Of a DNA stretch of 64,000 bases, positions 1 through 8,749 are shown one piece after another. The stretch's first letter is position 1; every line of letters begins with the position of its first letter. Both the position numbers and the translations under genes were made by a program. The stretch covers positions 62,001 through 126,000 of the forward strand of contig JAUIIV010000001.1 of the NCBI GenBank assembly GCA_030431675.1, in the 5' to 3' direction. The notes under the pieces were generated by a model that saw only the letters and a list, made by a program, of their open reading frames with translations, was not told the DNA's origin and made no database searches. This stretch comes from Gammaproteobacteria bacterium (GTDB taxonomy: Bacteria > Pseudomonadota > Gammaproteobacteria > UBA6186 > Azoamicaceae).

Positions 1-649
1 TAGCAATTAAGAACACGTTATCAGCGATACTTATGGTTTCATGAATATCGTGTGACACTAAAATTGAACTAATTTTTAAAGCATCATTAAGGAGACGTAC
101 CAGCTGTACTATTACTCCCATAGAAATTGGATCTTGTCCCGTAAAGGGTTCATCATACATGATAAACGCTGGATCAAGCGCGATTGCTCGTGCTAAAGCA
201 ACCCGACGTGACATGCCACCAGATAGCTGGCTAGGCATTAGAGTATGCGCACCACGCAGACCTACTGCTTGCAGTTTCATTAACACTAAATCTCTAATCA
301 TACTCTCTGGTAAATCAGTGTGTTCACGCAGCGGAAAAGCAACATTTTCATAAACAGATAAATCAGTAAATAAAGCCCCGCTCTGAAATAACATGCCCAT
401 ATCCCGACGCATGCGAAATAATTCTTTATTGGATAATTTGGTAATGTCTTTACCCTGCACAGAGATAGAGCCTGTATCAGGGCTAATCTGCGCACCAATC
501 AAGCGTAATAGGGTAGTCTTGCCACATCCACTTGGCCCCATGATAGCAGTCACTTTGCCGCGTGGGATATCTAAACTGGCATTATCAAAGATGACTTTAG
601 ATCCTCGACTAAATGACAATCCCCTGATTTCTACTATGTTGGCACTCAA
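1..649 (-). CDS. mlaF: Phospholipid ABC transporter ATP-binding protein MlaF (partial, 3' end off window)
   Basis: Reading the minus strand gives an ABC ATPase with Walker A GPSGCGKT, the signature LSGGMSRR, Walker B FIMYDEP and the MlaF-typical strings LFQSGALFTD and PLREHTDLP. MlaF powers the MlaFEDB complex, which moves phospholipids between outer and inner membranes. The coding frame is open to position 1, so roughly the last 50 residues of the usual ~270 lie outside the window. No ATG precedes the conserved N-terminus, so I chose the TTG at 647-649, which fits the E. coli start region; the exact start is uncertain. It is divergent from glpD. Family assignment is confident. Confidence 0.9.
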   Translation of the reverse strand, partial: MSANIVEIRGLSFSRGSKVIFDNASLDIPRGKVTAIMGPSGCGKTTLLRLIGAQISPDTGSISVQGKDITKLSNKELFRMRRDMGMLFQSGALFTDLSVYENVAFPLREHTDLPESMIRDLVLMKLQAVGLRGAHTLMPSQLSGGMSRRVALARAIALDPAFIMYDEPFTGQDPISMGVIVQLVRLLNDALKISSILVSHDIHETISIADNVFLIA

Positions 650-653
650 AATT

Positions 654-709
654 TTGACCCCGCGCTTTATAGATGAGTATGATACACCATAGAATAAGTG
701 TAGTATAAT
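654..709 (+). promoter_or_regulatory. Candidate promoter region for glpD
   Basis: A TTGACC at 654-659 is followed after 18 bases by TATGAT (678-683), and a perfect TATAAT lies at 704-709, about 30 bases before the glpD start. Either hexamer could be the -10 element. Such matches are common by chance in AT-rich DNA. Confidence 0.3.
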
Positions 710-741
710 AAGTAAAAACACTAACTACTTAATATTAAATT

Positions 742-2208
742 ATGGACGCAGACCTACTTGTAATCGGTGGAGGTATAAATGGAGTTGGCACAGCAGCCGA
801 TGCAGCAGGACGCGGGCTAAGCGTAATATTGTGTGAAAAAGGCGACTTAGCAAGCGGAACATCTTCTGCAAGTAGCAATCTTATACATGGAGGCCTGCGC
901 TATTTGGAGCATGGCCAGTTTGGGTTAGTAAGACAAGCTTTACGTGAGCGCAACCTATTGAGTAAGCACGCATCACATCTAGTTACTGCACAGCCGTTTT
1001 TATTACCCATGTCGCCAGAAATTCGCAAGCCATGGCTATTACGTTTGGGATTAAAAGCTTATGATTTTCTTGCTTGGGACAGTCAATTACCCAAAAGCTC
1101 CAGTATTGTTATTAAGGATTTAGGATTACAATCACAATATCACCATGCATTAAAGTATTACGATTGCAAAGTAGATGATAGCCGCTTAGTCTTACATGTG
1201 GCATTACAAGCACACGAACATGGTGCTCAGATATTTACACGCACAGAGATTATCGCAGCTGAACGTACTCCCAAATACTGGATTGTAAAATTAAAAAATG
1301 GCAATGAAATTAGAGACTATGTAGTCAAAGCCATTGTTAATGCAGCAGGCCCATCAGCACAACAGATAGCAAATAATATTCTGCATGTACATACTGAACA
1401 TAAAATTCGTTTAATTAAAGGAACTCATATTCTTGTACCAAAACTATTTGATTATAATGAAGCCTTGGTCTTACAGAATAACGATCAAAGAACAATTTTT
1501 GTAATACCATACATGGATAAATTTAGTCTCATTGGCACAACCGAAGTGCTTGTTGACGATCCTAAAGATCCAGTGGCAAGTGAAGAAGAGATAGAATATT
1601 TATGTAACGCAGTAAATAAATTTATACTCAACCCTATTAAGAAAGCGGATATAGTACATGTCTATGCAGGTATAAGACCACTATATAATGATAATAATCA
1701 AGATCCAAGCAAAAATTCGCGTGAGTTTGTAATAGATATAGACGACAAGCAAGCACCGCTAATTACTCTGTTCGGTGGCAAATTAACTACATACCGGCAT
1801 ACATCAGAGCAAATATGTAATATTCTAGAAAAAAATCTGCCCAAGTGTGGTGCACCTTGGACAGATACAGCATATTTACCTGGTGGACATTTCCCCAATG
1901 ATGATCAAGAAATGTTTAAGCAACATATTAAAAAGATATACACTCGCATCCCACAAGATCTACTGCAACATTATTTCAACAATTATGGTACCAGAATCAC
2001 TAACCTACTGATGAATGTACATAGTCAGGCAAACCTCGGCGAGCATTTTGGTGGTTTTTTATATAAACGAGAAGTAGACTTTTTAATGCAGCATGAATGG
2101 GCACGTACTGCAGAGGATATTTTGTGGCGGCGCGGTAAACAGGGATTATTTCTTGATGATCAACGAGTATCTAGGCTAAGCCAGTATTTAGATAGCTGTC
2201 ATAAATAA
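742..2208 (+). CDS. glpD: Aerobic glycerol-3-phosphate dehydrogenase
   Basis: FAD enzyme of the inner-membrane face that oxidises sn-glycerol-3-phosphate to dihydroxyacetone phosphate and passes electrons to quinone. The N-terminus has the FAD dinucleotide fold GGGINGVGTAADAAGRG (residues 9-25), followed by the family hallmark SSNLIHGGLRYLE. At 488 residues it is close to E. coli GlpD (501), so it looks complete. Neighbouring genes give no glycerol operon: no glpF or glpK is seen. It probably lets the cell use glycerophosphate, possibly host-derived (inference). The stop codon is separated from the chosen proS start by 40 bases. Confidence 0.95.
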   Translation: MDADLLVIGGGINGVGTAADAAGRGLSVILCEKGDLASGTSSASSNLIHGGLRYLEHGQFGLVRQALRERNLLSKHASHLVTAQPFLLPMSPEIRKPWLLRLGLKAYDFLAWDSQLPKSSSIVIKDLGLQSQYHHALKYYDCKVDDSRLVLHVALQAHEHGAQIFTRTEIIAAERTPKYWIVKLKNGNEIRDYVVKAIVNAAGPSAQQIANNILHVHTEHKIRLIKGTHILVPKLFDYNEALVLQNNDQRTIFVIPYMDKFSLIGTTEVLVDDPKDPVASEEEIEYLCNAVNKFILNPIKKADIVHVYAGIRPLYNDNNQDPSKNSREFVIDIDDKQAPLITLFGGKLTTYRHTSEQICNILEKNLPKCGAPWTDTAYLPGGHFPNDDQEMFKQHIKKIYTRIPQDLLQHYFNNYGTRITNLLMNVHSQANLGEHFGGFLYKREVDFLMQHEWARTAEDILWRRGKQGLFLDDQRVSRLSQYLDSCHK

Positions 2209-2248
2209 TGCTTTGCGTCATATGCTCAGCTTCGGTATACTAACCCGC

Positions 2249-3730
2249 ATGGCAAAAACAGCAATTACCCCAACCAGATCAGAAAACTATCCTGAATGGT
2301 ACCAACAAGTTATCAAATCTGCAGATTTGGCAGAATCATCTGTTGTTCGTGGCTGTATGGTAATAAAACCTTGGGGCTATGCTATCTGGGAAAATATTCA
2401 AAAAATTCTCGATGGCATGATTAAAGACACAGGACATAAAAACTTTTATTGTCCGCTATTTGTCCCTTTAAGCTTTATGGAGAAAGAAGCAGCTCATGTT
2501 GATGGATTTGCAAAAGAGTGTGCCGTCGTCACTCATCATCGCTTAGAAGCGACAGCTGACGGAAAATTAGAGCCTGCTGGTAAATTAGAAGAGCCGTTAA
2601 TTATCCGCCCTACTTCAGAAGCCATTATAGGTGATCTATATTCACGCTGGATTCAATCGTACAGAGACCTGCCGCTATTATATAATCAATGGGCTAATGT
2701 AGTGCGTTGGGAAATGCGTACCAGGCTATTTTTACGTACTTCAGAATTTCTTTGGCAAGAAGGTCATACTGCCCATGCTACTGAGGAAGAGGCGCAAGCT
2801 GAGACTTTGCTAATGCTCAACACTTACGTAGATTTGTTAGAGAACTATTTAGGTATGCCGTTAATCCACGGCGAGAAAACGAGCAGTGAACGTTTCCCCG
2901 GTGCAGTCAGTACTTATACTATGGAAATGATGATGCAAGATAAGAAAGCCCTGCAGGGTGGCACATCACACTATCTAGGACAAAATTTTGCTAAAGCATT
3001 TAATATCAAATACTTAAGTGCCGCAGGCAAAGAGGAGTATGTATACACTACATCTTGGGGTGTCACTACTAGATTAATTGGCAGCATGGTAATGATGCAT
3101 AGTGACGATGACGGACTAATCTTACCTCCAAAAATTGCTCCCACACATGTGGTTATTATGCCTTTACTGCGCGATGATCAAAATAAAGATAAAATTTTAC
3201 AATACTGCGATGAATTGCTAGTTGAGCTGCAAAGTATGTCTATAAAAGCAGAAATTGATGCGAGTGATATGCGACCAGGAGAAAAGGCTTGGGGCTGGGT
3301 TAAAAAAGGCGTGCCAATTAGGCTAGAGATTGGGGCTAAAGAGCTAGAGCAGCAGAGTGTATATATGGGCAGACGCGATTTACCATATAAAGAGAAAAAA
3401 GGTATGAGCAAAACCGAATTCTTAAATGCAGCAAATGATATATTACTTGAGATGCAAGATAATATCTTTGCACGCGCTCTAAAATTCCAGCAAGATAATA
3501 CCGTAGAAGTAAAATCAGAATCTGAGTTTTACGAGTTTTTCAATGATAAGAGTACTGGTGGCTTTACTATAGCTCCCTGGGCAGATGAGCCTGCTAGCGA
3601 AGAGAAGATGAAGCAAGAGCTTAAGGTCACCCCCAGAGTATTGCCACACAACCGAGCTGATGACCGCGGCACATGTATATTTACTGGCAAGCCTGATGCT
3701 AAGTATACAGTTTTTGCCAAGTCATACTAA
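2249..3730 (+). CDS. proS: Prolyl-tRNA synthetase, archaeal/eukaryotic type
   Basis: Class IIa synthetase charging tRNA-Pro. The 493-residue chain contains motif 2 RWEMRTRLFLRTSEFLWQEGHTAH, (shown here as its family hallmark; core WEMRTR and FLWQEGHTAH), and GGTSHYLGQNFAKAF, and ends in the C-terminal Tyr typical of the short archaeal/eukaryotic ProRS. It lacks the ~180-residue insertion (INS) editing domain of the usual gammaproteobacterial enzyme (~570 residues). I chose ATG 2249 because the frame extends upstream only through a TTG (2213) and the conserved N-terminus starts shortly after this ATG. The type is unusual for a gammaproteobacterium and suggests horizontal replacement (inference). 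Confidence 0.95.
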   Translation: MAKTAITPTRSENYPEWYQQVIKSADLAESSVVRGCMVIKPWGYAIWENIQKILDGMIKDTGHKNFYCPLFVPLSFMEKEAAHVDGFAKECAVVTHHRLEATADGKLEPAGKLEEPLIIRPTSEAIIGDLYSRWIQSYRDLPLLYNQWANVVRWEMRTRLFLRTSEFLWQEGHTAHATEEEAQAETLLMLNTYVDLLENYLGMPLIHGEKTSSERFPGAVSTYTMEMMMQDKKALQGGTSHYLGQNFAKAFNIKYLSAAGKEEYVYTTSWGVTTRLIGSMVMMHSDDDGLILPPKIAPTHVVIMPLLRDDQNKDKILQYCDELLVELQSMSIKAEIDASDMRPGEKAWGWVKKGVPIRLEIGAKELEQQSVYMGRRDLPYKEKKGMSKTEFLNAANDILLEMQDNIFARALKFQQDNTVEVKSESEFYEFFNDKSTGGFTIAPWADEPASEEKMKQELKVTPRVLPHNRADDRGTCIFTGKPDAKYTVFAKSY

Positions 3731-3814
3731 GCCAAAAGATATAACCCCTGACTTTTTCAGCAAATATACTACAATACTTATCAGGCAACATAATATACAA
3801 GGATTGTAACAAGC

Positions 3815-5017
3815 ATGACGCCAGAACAAATACAGCCATTATTACACTCTATAGAAAATACTCTAGATAGACTAAATTCACCTGATCAAATTAATATTGT
3901 TAACCAAAGACTGGAAGAATTATTAGCTCAACTAGGACCACAGACCTGTGACACTGTAAATGACCCCAAAACTTTGAACCACGCTTATGAAATATGGCGC
4001 AGGCTATTCAGACCAAAACAACTAGGCACTAAATCACCTTTATGCACCACGCCTAACAGTACTAAGTTGATTTTTATACGTTATGGATTTTTCCTTGATA
4101 TAGGTTCAAATACAGACAGAAACATATTATTACTTGCCTATGGCACACTAAATAAATGTGCATTAAGTAATTTTCTCGCACAAATAAAGAATACTCCTTT
4201 ATATGCAAAAATATTAAAAAGCAACTTTGGTGGTAAAAATATTATTGAGCATATATTTTTTCATTTGCAAGAAAGAACCGATGAGATAATGGATATGCAT
4301 TATAATAGTCGTGACATAAAACCAGGTTCAATACATAAAACCAGACAAGGCATATCTTTTGCAATAGAACTCATCGAAGAAAGTAGAGAAATTTTACTAG
4401 AAGCACAGTACCGTTCATATATCACTCAGCTCCAGAATATGAGCACTATTATGGATGATGTAAGCCCTAAAGGTAAAAAAGGAATGAAGAGATCTACGTT
4501 AGGTAACTATGAATCAACCGCAGCACAACCAGATACTGCAAGCGACGCAGCTGCTGCAGGGGTAACCTCTGTAAATGATGAACTCTCAACGCGAAATATA
4601 AATGAGGACTCAGAGCAAGAAGAAACTATCTTGGTAGGAGGAGAAATAAGCCCCGCAAAAAAACAAGCAGTAATTAATCACGACGGTATGGGAAAGACAT
4701 TTAGCCTACCCCCAAGCACAACACAACAATTACCCGAGTCAGAACAAAAGCAGCTGTGGGGCTCTTACAAATGGTCGTTATCAAAACATGAAGAACATAC
4801 AAGCTTAGAAGAAGAAGATCTAATGGAGGTAGAAGTAGCTGATCCCCTTTTACAACCAGCAGAGTATCAAATACTACCCACTTTACCACTTGGTTCAAAT
4901 ATGTTGTTTGCGCCATTATTTAGTTCTACTTGCAGGCTGCCAGATTTATCTCAAGCAGTATTAGATCAAATTATGGAACAAGGGCTTGACGAGTCTGATC
5001 CTCGACTAACTTTATAA
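3815..5017 (+). CDS. Unknown protein with acidic, disordered C-terminal half (possible effector)
   Basis: 400 residues, no family recognised. Residues 1-205 look folded and mostly helical. From about 212 on it is polar and low in complexity: a basic patch KGKKGMKRS (219-227), an Ala/Ser/Thr stretch, acidic runs and SPAKKQA (279-285), then a Leu/Pro-rich end (LPTLPLGSNMLFAPLF region). There is no signal peptide and no membrane segment. This architecture (folded head, disordered tail with basic clusters) recurs in the kinase at 41.3 kb and the RhoGEF-like protein at 53.3 kb, so a secreted effector role is possible but unproven. It is a stand-alone gene between proS and tRNA-Arg. Confidence 0.7.
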   Translation: MTPEQIQPLLHSIENTLDRLNSPDQINIVNQRLEELLAQLGPQTCDTVNDPKTLNHAYEIWRRLFRPKQLGTKSPLCTTPNSTKLIFIRYGFFLDIGSNTDRNILLLAYGTLNKCALSNFLAQIKNTPLYAKILKSNFGGKNIIEHIFFHLQERTDEIMDMHYNSRDIKPGSIHKTRQGISFAIELIEESREILLEAQYRSYITQLQNMSTIMDDVSPKGKKGMKRSTLGNYESTAAQPDTASDAAAAGVTSVNDELSTRNINEDSEQEETILVGGEISPAKKQAVINHDGMGKTFSLPPSTTQQLPESEQKQLWGSYKWSLSKHEEHTSLEEEDLMEVEVADPLLQPAEYQILPTLPLGSNMLFAPLFSSTCRLPDLSQAVLDQIMEQGLDESDPRLTL

Positions 5018-5062
5018 CAAGTTATATAGAACACTAATCTAGAGTAGAAGTCAATTATGTAA

Positions 5063-5139
5063 TGGCGCGCCCGGAACGATTCGAACGTCCGACCGCCTGG
5101 TTCGTAGCCAGGTACTCTATCCAGCTGAGCTACGGGCGC
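5063..5139 (-). tRNA. tRNA-Arg (anticodon ACG)
   Basis: On the minus strand a 77-nt cloverleaf runs from GCGCCCG to CGGGCGC-G-CCA. The anticodon stem CCTGG/CCAGG encloses the loop CTACGAA, giving anticodon ACG (A34 normally deaminated to inosine). The D-loop (AGCTCAGCTGGATAGAGT) and the T-loop (GTTCGAATC) are canonical, and CCA is encoded. Confidence 0.97.
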
Positions 5140-5195
5140 GCAGGTGAGACGAGATTATCTGATAATAGGGTGGGGTATGTCAAGAGCTATGTTTG

Positions 5196-5891
5196 TTAAG
5201 TAGCATTAGGATTGGTATAAAGCAGAACCTGCTTTAATTCTGGCCCCTCATACTCTAACAACACTTCAACATTCTTAAGGTTAAAAGGCTCCTGTTGTAA
5301 CAACAGGGGCCTTACTCTACCAAGGGGAATATCTACATTAGGCTCTCTATACCACTCTGTGCCGTCCATAGCGTTGGTAATTAACGCCCAACGATACTGT
5401 GGCAATATATTGTTAATAAAATATTGCACATCTCTATTAGGTAAATGCTGCAAAACATCTTTAACAATTAACAAATCACCCTTCATACCATTCTTAGAAA
5501 AGTCATACAGGTTGTTTGTATGATGAAAATGTACATTTGATTTTGAGTACTTGCTGCTTATTTGCTCCAAAACAACAGTCGACACATCATACCCATGATA
5601 AGCAATACTATTTGGCAGCCTAATATGCTGCATTATCTCCCAATCACCACACCCCAAATCTACCACCGTCTGATAATTTGAATATTGTAATATGTTATTT
5701 AACAAAGAAATATATTGGCTAGCATTTGCCTGATCAGAGCCTTGCCCAGACCCACCTTGCCAAAAATCAGTAAGGTAAATACGATTAAACACTGAAACAT
5801 ACATTTTATTCTGTTGCCTAGACTTGTCGACTGCAAGAACTACAAGTAGCAAACTTAGAGCGATGATAAGAATTTTAGCAATTTTTGGCAT
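5196..5891 (-). CDS. Class I SAM-dependent methyltransferase with N-terminal membrane anchor
   Basis: 231 residues from ATG 5891; an upstream TTG (5930) would add 13 residues in front of the hydrophobic segment. Residues ~4-20 (AKILIIALSLLLVVLAV) form a signal anchor. The SAM-binding motif I is VVDLGCGDWEI, with an acidic loop at the end of strand 2 (YHGYDVS) and motif DLLIVKDVLQHLP later. The substrate is not predictable. An anchored SAM enzyme is unusual: if the anchor is N-in, the catalytic domain would be periplasmic, where SAM is absent, so the opposite topology or export is implied. It is a stand-alone gene between tRNA-Arg and a decayed locus. Confidence 0.8.
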   Translation of the reverse strand: MPKIAKILIIALSLLLVVLAVDKSRQQNKMYVSVFNRIYLTDFWQGGSGQGSDQANASQYISLLNNILQYSNYQTVVDLGCGDWEIMQHIRLPNSIAYHGYDVSTVVLEQISSKYSKSNVHFHHTNNLYDFSKNGMKGDLLIVKDVLQHLPNRDVQYFINNILPQYRWALITNAMDGTEWYREPNVDIPLGRVRPLLLQQEPFNLKNVEVLLEYEGPELKQVLLYTNPNAT

Positions 5892-5972
5892 AACTTGAGT
5901 ATAGTTACTATTACGGGCATATACTAGCAAAAATGATTATTAAACCTAAGAGTTTAATATATTGATATTATC

Positions 5973-6024
5973 CCCAAAACACATTTTGGGAAAACTAAAG
6001 CCACAGCCTAAGCTGTGACTTTAG
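5973..6024. terminator. Two adjacent hairpins, possible terminator
   Basis: A perfect 7-bp stem CCCAAAA/TTTTGGG (5973-5990, loop CACA) is followed by a 12-bp stem with one mismatch, CTAAAGcCACAGC/GCTGTGaCTTTAG (5995-6024, loop CTAA). There is no strong T-run after either. They lie between two minus-strand units, downstream of the frameshifted gene and upstream of the methyltransferase, so transcription termination or mRNA end protection is plausible. Confidence 0.4.
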
Positions 6025-6117
6025 AAGATTCGCAAATGAACTAAATCTTGCTGCCAACGAGTTTAAGGCAACAAAAAATAAACATTAACGACTATGCTAT
6101 ATCCTCAATTATCTTTA

Positions 6118-6660
6118 TTAAGTTCCAGGTTTTAGTCTTGGTCTTGGGCTGGTTGATACAGTATTACGTTGCCATCCTAAGTAATTAGTTAATTCCGACA
6201 AAACATCAGCCATTCGAAACCTATTATTATCTAATATTGATAAATTGTGACCAAAAACACTTTTTCTTATGCTCTTCTTGGTATCCAATTTTCACGCATT
6301 CTGTATATTCTGCTTTATATTGTTTTGCACGCTCGCGGATATCTGCTGGTAACTGATCTAGTGTCTCAGAGCTAAGATCTGCGTTCTTAATAATCTCTAT
6401 ACATACTAGTTGAATATACAAATCTTTGTATGGGATATAAGCTAAACCAAGTAAAAAATCGCTAAAACTAAGAAGATACGTTAGAACATCTTTATCTACA
6501 TCATCAAACTTATCAGATGTTTTTTTTGTTCCTCGTTTAAATGACGTCTTAGTTCTTTTCCATTTGCTAAAATAGGATCTGTCCAATAAAATGGGTTTGT
6601 AATGTAGTAAGCAGCAAATACTGCCTCAACAACAAGTGCATATTTAATATCTTGCGGCAT
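6118..6660 (-). pseudogene. Frameshifted hypothetical gene (slippage at an A8 tract)
   Basis: An ATG at 6658-6660 with a good ribosome-binding site (AGGAG) opens a 54-codon frame (MPQDIKYALVVEAVFAAYY...) that stops at 6496. At the run of eight A (plus-strand T 6520-6527) a one-base shift enters a second open frame (TSDKFDDVDKDVLTYLL...) continuing to 6227. A second shift in the A/T runs near 6245-6265 would enter a third frame (GHNLSILDNNRFRMADVLSE...) to a stop at 6118. Reading all three gives about 180 residues. The parts look protein-like but I recognise no family. It may be a pseudogene, a sequencing artefact, or a gene rescued by transcriptional slippage; the second shift is less certain than the first. 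Confidence 0.6.
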
Positions 6661-6741
6661 ATCAAACTCCTATTAAAATTTATAAAATTATTTGAGTTAA
6701 TAACAAAGTTAATATTGATAATCAATATTCATTTGACTTAA

Positions 6742-6764
6742 GCGATAAGCGATAAGCGATAAGC
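6742..6764. repeat. Short tandem repeat, GCGATAA x3
   Basis: Three head-to-tail copies of the 7-mer GCGATAA plus a partial copy, in the intergenic stretch between the frameshifted gene and tRNA-Ser. No function is apparent. Confidence 0.8.
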
Positions 6765-6824
6765 ATATGATATGTAGAAAAAAATCGACCAAGTGAGAGA
6801 TAGGATTAGCTTTTATGGAGGCAC

Positions 6825-6850
6825 AAAAAAACCCCTTACGGGGTGTTTTT
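6825..6850 (-). terminator. Rho-independent terminator after tRNA-Ser
   Basis: On the minus strand a GC-rich stem ACCCC/GGGGT with loop GTAA is followed by a run of seven T. It lies 6 bases beyond the tRNA-Ser CCA end, so it should end the tRNA transcript. Confidence 0.85.
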
Positions 6851-6856
6851 GTAACT

Positions 6857-6947
6857 TGGCGGAGAGAGAGGGATTCGAACCCTCGATGGAGTTAACCCCC
6901 ATACTCCCTTAGCAGGGGAGCGCCTTCGACCACTCGGCCATCTCTCC
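6857..6947 (-). tRNA. tRNA-Ser (anticodon GCT)
   Basis: 91-nt class II tRNA on the minus strand, acceptor GGAGAGA with encoded CCA. The anticodon stem CTCCC/GGGAG holds the loop CTGCTAA, giving GCT, which reads AGC/AGU. A long variable arm follows. Its position downstream of csrA is the typical gammaproteobacterial arrangement. Confidence 0.97.
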
Positions 6948-7103
6948 ACTTCAGAACAGAGACGCTAGTCTACCACAGCACTTTTTGATTGTTAATTACC
7001 AGGAGGCAAATATTTTAAAAAGTCTATGGAGTGACTCGCACCACAACGCAAAACAATCAAGCATTCCTAATTAGAAACACTACAAAAAATAAAAAATTAC
7101 TAA

Positions 7104-7364
7104 TTAATTACTTTCGCTAACTGATTGTTCGTTGTCGTTGTTTGATAAGGGCATTTGGTTGCCAATGTTATCATTATCTTCAGAGGAACTAGTTTGAGTT
7201 CTCTCTTGCTGAATACGCTGATAAATCTCTTCGCGGTGTACTGCTACATTCTTTGGCGCGTTCACACCTATACGAACTTGATTACCTTTTACACCCAATA
7301 CTGTGATAGTTACGTCATCTCCTATCATCAGGGTTTCTCCAGCCCTTCTGGTTAAAATAAGCAT
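7104..7364 (-). CDS. csrA: Carbon storage regulator CsrA with extended tail
   Basis: Dimeric mRNA-binding global regulator that blocks translation at GGA motifs. The core [17 protein letters not shown] through [13 protein letters not shown] matches CsrA, including the RNA-contacting N-terminal RR and the C-terminal VHREEI. The protein is 86 residues, compared with about 61 in E. coli: the last ~28 residues are an acidic/polar tail rich in Ser, Asn and Asp. A GGAGAT lies about 9 bases before the ATG. In Legionella-type intracellular bacteria CsrA controls the replicative/transmissive switch (known for the group; inferred here). Confidence 0.95.
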   Translation of the reverse strand: MLILTRRAGETLMIGDDVTITVLGVKGNQVRIGVNAPKNVAVHREEIYQRIQQERTQTSSSEDNDNIGNQMPLSNNDNEQSVSESN

Positions 7365-7519
7365 TTTTCTTTATCTCCATTTACTGCAATTATAAGTGCA
7401 TACGCACATTACTACTGTTATTTTCTTAGCTATCAATAGTAATGACTATTCCACACTTTTACGCTCGATATGTCAATCCTATTTTTATGTAGTTATACAT
7501 AATATCTAGTAAAAATTAC

Positions 7520-8749
7520 TTATATCTCTACGCAATCTAATTCGAATACAGAATGTAACGCTTTTATACACTCCTCTATACTATTTTCGTCAATAATTAC
7601 AGAAACTTTAACTTCAGAAGCAGACGTTAAGTGTGCATGCACCTTTAAGTCGCCCAACACTGCAGAAACCTTTGCCAATACCGCAGCATTAGAGCGAAGC
7701 CCAATTCCAACCACCGACAATTTTGCTACTTGTTCGTTAATATGCAGCGCTTGTATGCCATATTCAGCAACCTTGGGAAGTATTATAGAGTTGACCAATC
7801 CAACATTCTCTTGTTGCACTATAAAACTAATGTCTAGCATATTATCTCTAGTGACGTTTTGTACCAACATATCAACTTCTACATTAACAGAACTTAATAA
7901 ATGTAAAATTTTTGCAAGAGATTGTGTATCATTTGGCATGCCACACAATGTGACACATGCCTCACTAATACTTGTAACGACTCCAGTAATGGCTTTTTTA
8001 CTATTAACATTGCTATGCGCACAGACTAAAGTACCTTGCGTATCACCACCAAAACTAGATAACACTCTCATAGGGACATTTTTTTTGCTAGCGAGCTCAA
8101 CAGCTCTTATCTGCAAAACTTTTGCACCTAGGCTAGATAGCTCTAGCATATCAGACAAACCAACCTCAGATAAAAGCTCTGCCCTTGGCACTACTCTTGG
8201 ATCTGCTGTATAAACACCATCAACATCTGTGTAAATTTGACATTCATCAGCTTGTAAGACAGCAGCTATTGCAACAGCTGTTGTATCAGAGCCTCCGCGA
8301 CCTAAAGTGGTTATATCTCCATTATCAGATACCCCTTGGAAGCCAGGTATAACGACCACTTTATTACTATGTAAAGCATGCCAAATTTTATCAGTCTCAA
8401 TGTCTGAAATATGCGCCTTACCATGATTACTATCAGTACAAATTTTAATTTGTGAGCCTAAAAGCGTAACTGCTGGGCATTCAGCAGCATTAAGAGCTAT
8501 AGCCAATAAGGCAACTGCACATTGCTCGCCAGTAGATAACAAAACATCCATCTCTCTTAAAGAAGGTAGACCAGCCGATAATTGTTGCCCCATTGCTACT
8601 AACTTATCGGTTTCACCACCCATAGCAGAAGCAACAACAACAATATCATGCCCAGATTGCTTAGCCTTCTTTATCTTCTGCGCTATGGACTTAATATTTT
8701 CCAAGCTTGCTAAAGAACTGCCACCAAATTTTTGTACAAATAAACTCAC
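7520..8749 (-). CDS. lysC: Aspartate kinase
   Basis: Phosphorylates aspartate, the first step toward lysine, diaminopimelate, threonine and methionine. The N-terminal kinase motif VQKFGGSSLA (KFGGSS) and the DTTAVAIAA segment are present, followed by two ACT regulatory domains from about residue 265 to the end, so feedback inhibition is likely. At 409 residues it is a typical monofunctional aspartokinase. The start codon overlaps the alaS stop by 4 bases, implying one transcript. Together with lysA at 33.6 kb it supports diaminopimelate synthesis for peptidoglycan. Confidence 0.95.
   Translation of the reverse strand: MSLFVQKFGGSSLASLENIKSIAQKIKKAKQSGHDIVVVASAMGGETDKLVAMGQQLSAGLPSLREMDVLLSTGEQCAVALLAIALNAAECPAVTLLGSQIKICTDSNHGKAHISDIETDKIWHALHSNKVVVIPGFQGVSDNGDITTLGRGGSDTTAVAIAAVLQADECQIYTDVDGVYTADPRVVPRAELLSEVGLSDMLELSSLGAKVLQIRAVELASKKNVPMRVLSSFGGDTQGTLVCAHSNVNSKKAITGVVTSISEACVTLCGMPNDTQSLAKILHLLSSVNVEVDMLVQNVTRDNMLDISFIVQQENVGLVNSIILPKVAEYGIQALHINEQVAKLSVVGIGLRSNAAVLAKVSAVLGDLKVHAHLTSASEVKVSVIIDENSIEECIKALHSVFELDCVEI

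Noticed and set aside
6227..6586. A 119-codon frame starting MDRSYFSKWKRTK
   Set aside because: Its first ~23 codons are the out-of-frame shadow of the better-started 54-codon frame; only the part after the A8 tract looks like real sequence, so it was merged into the frameshifted gene.
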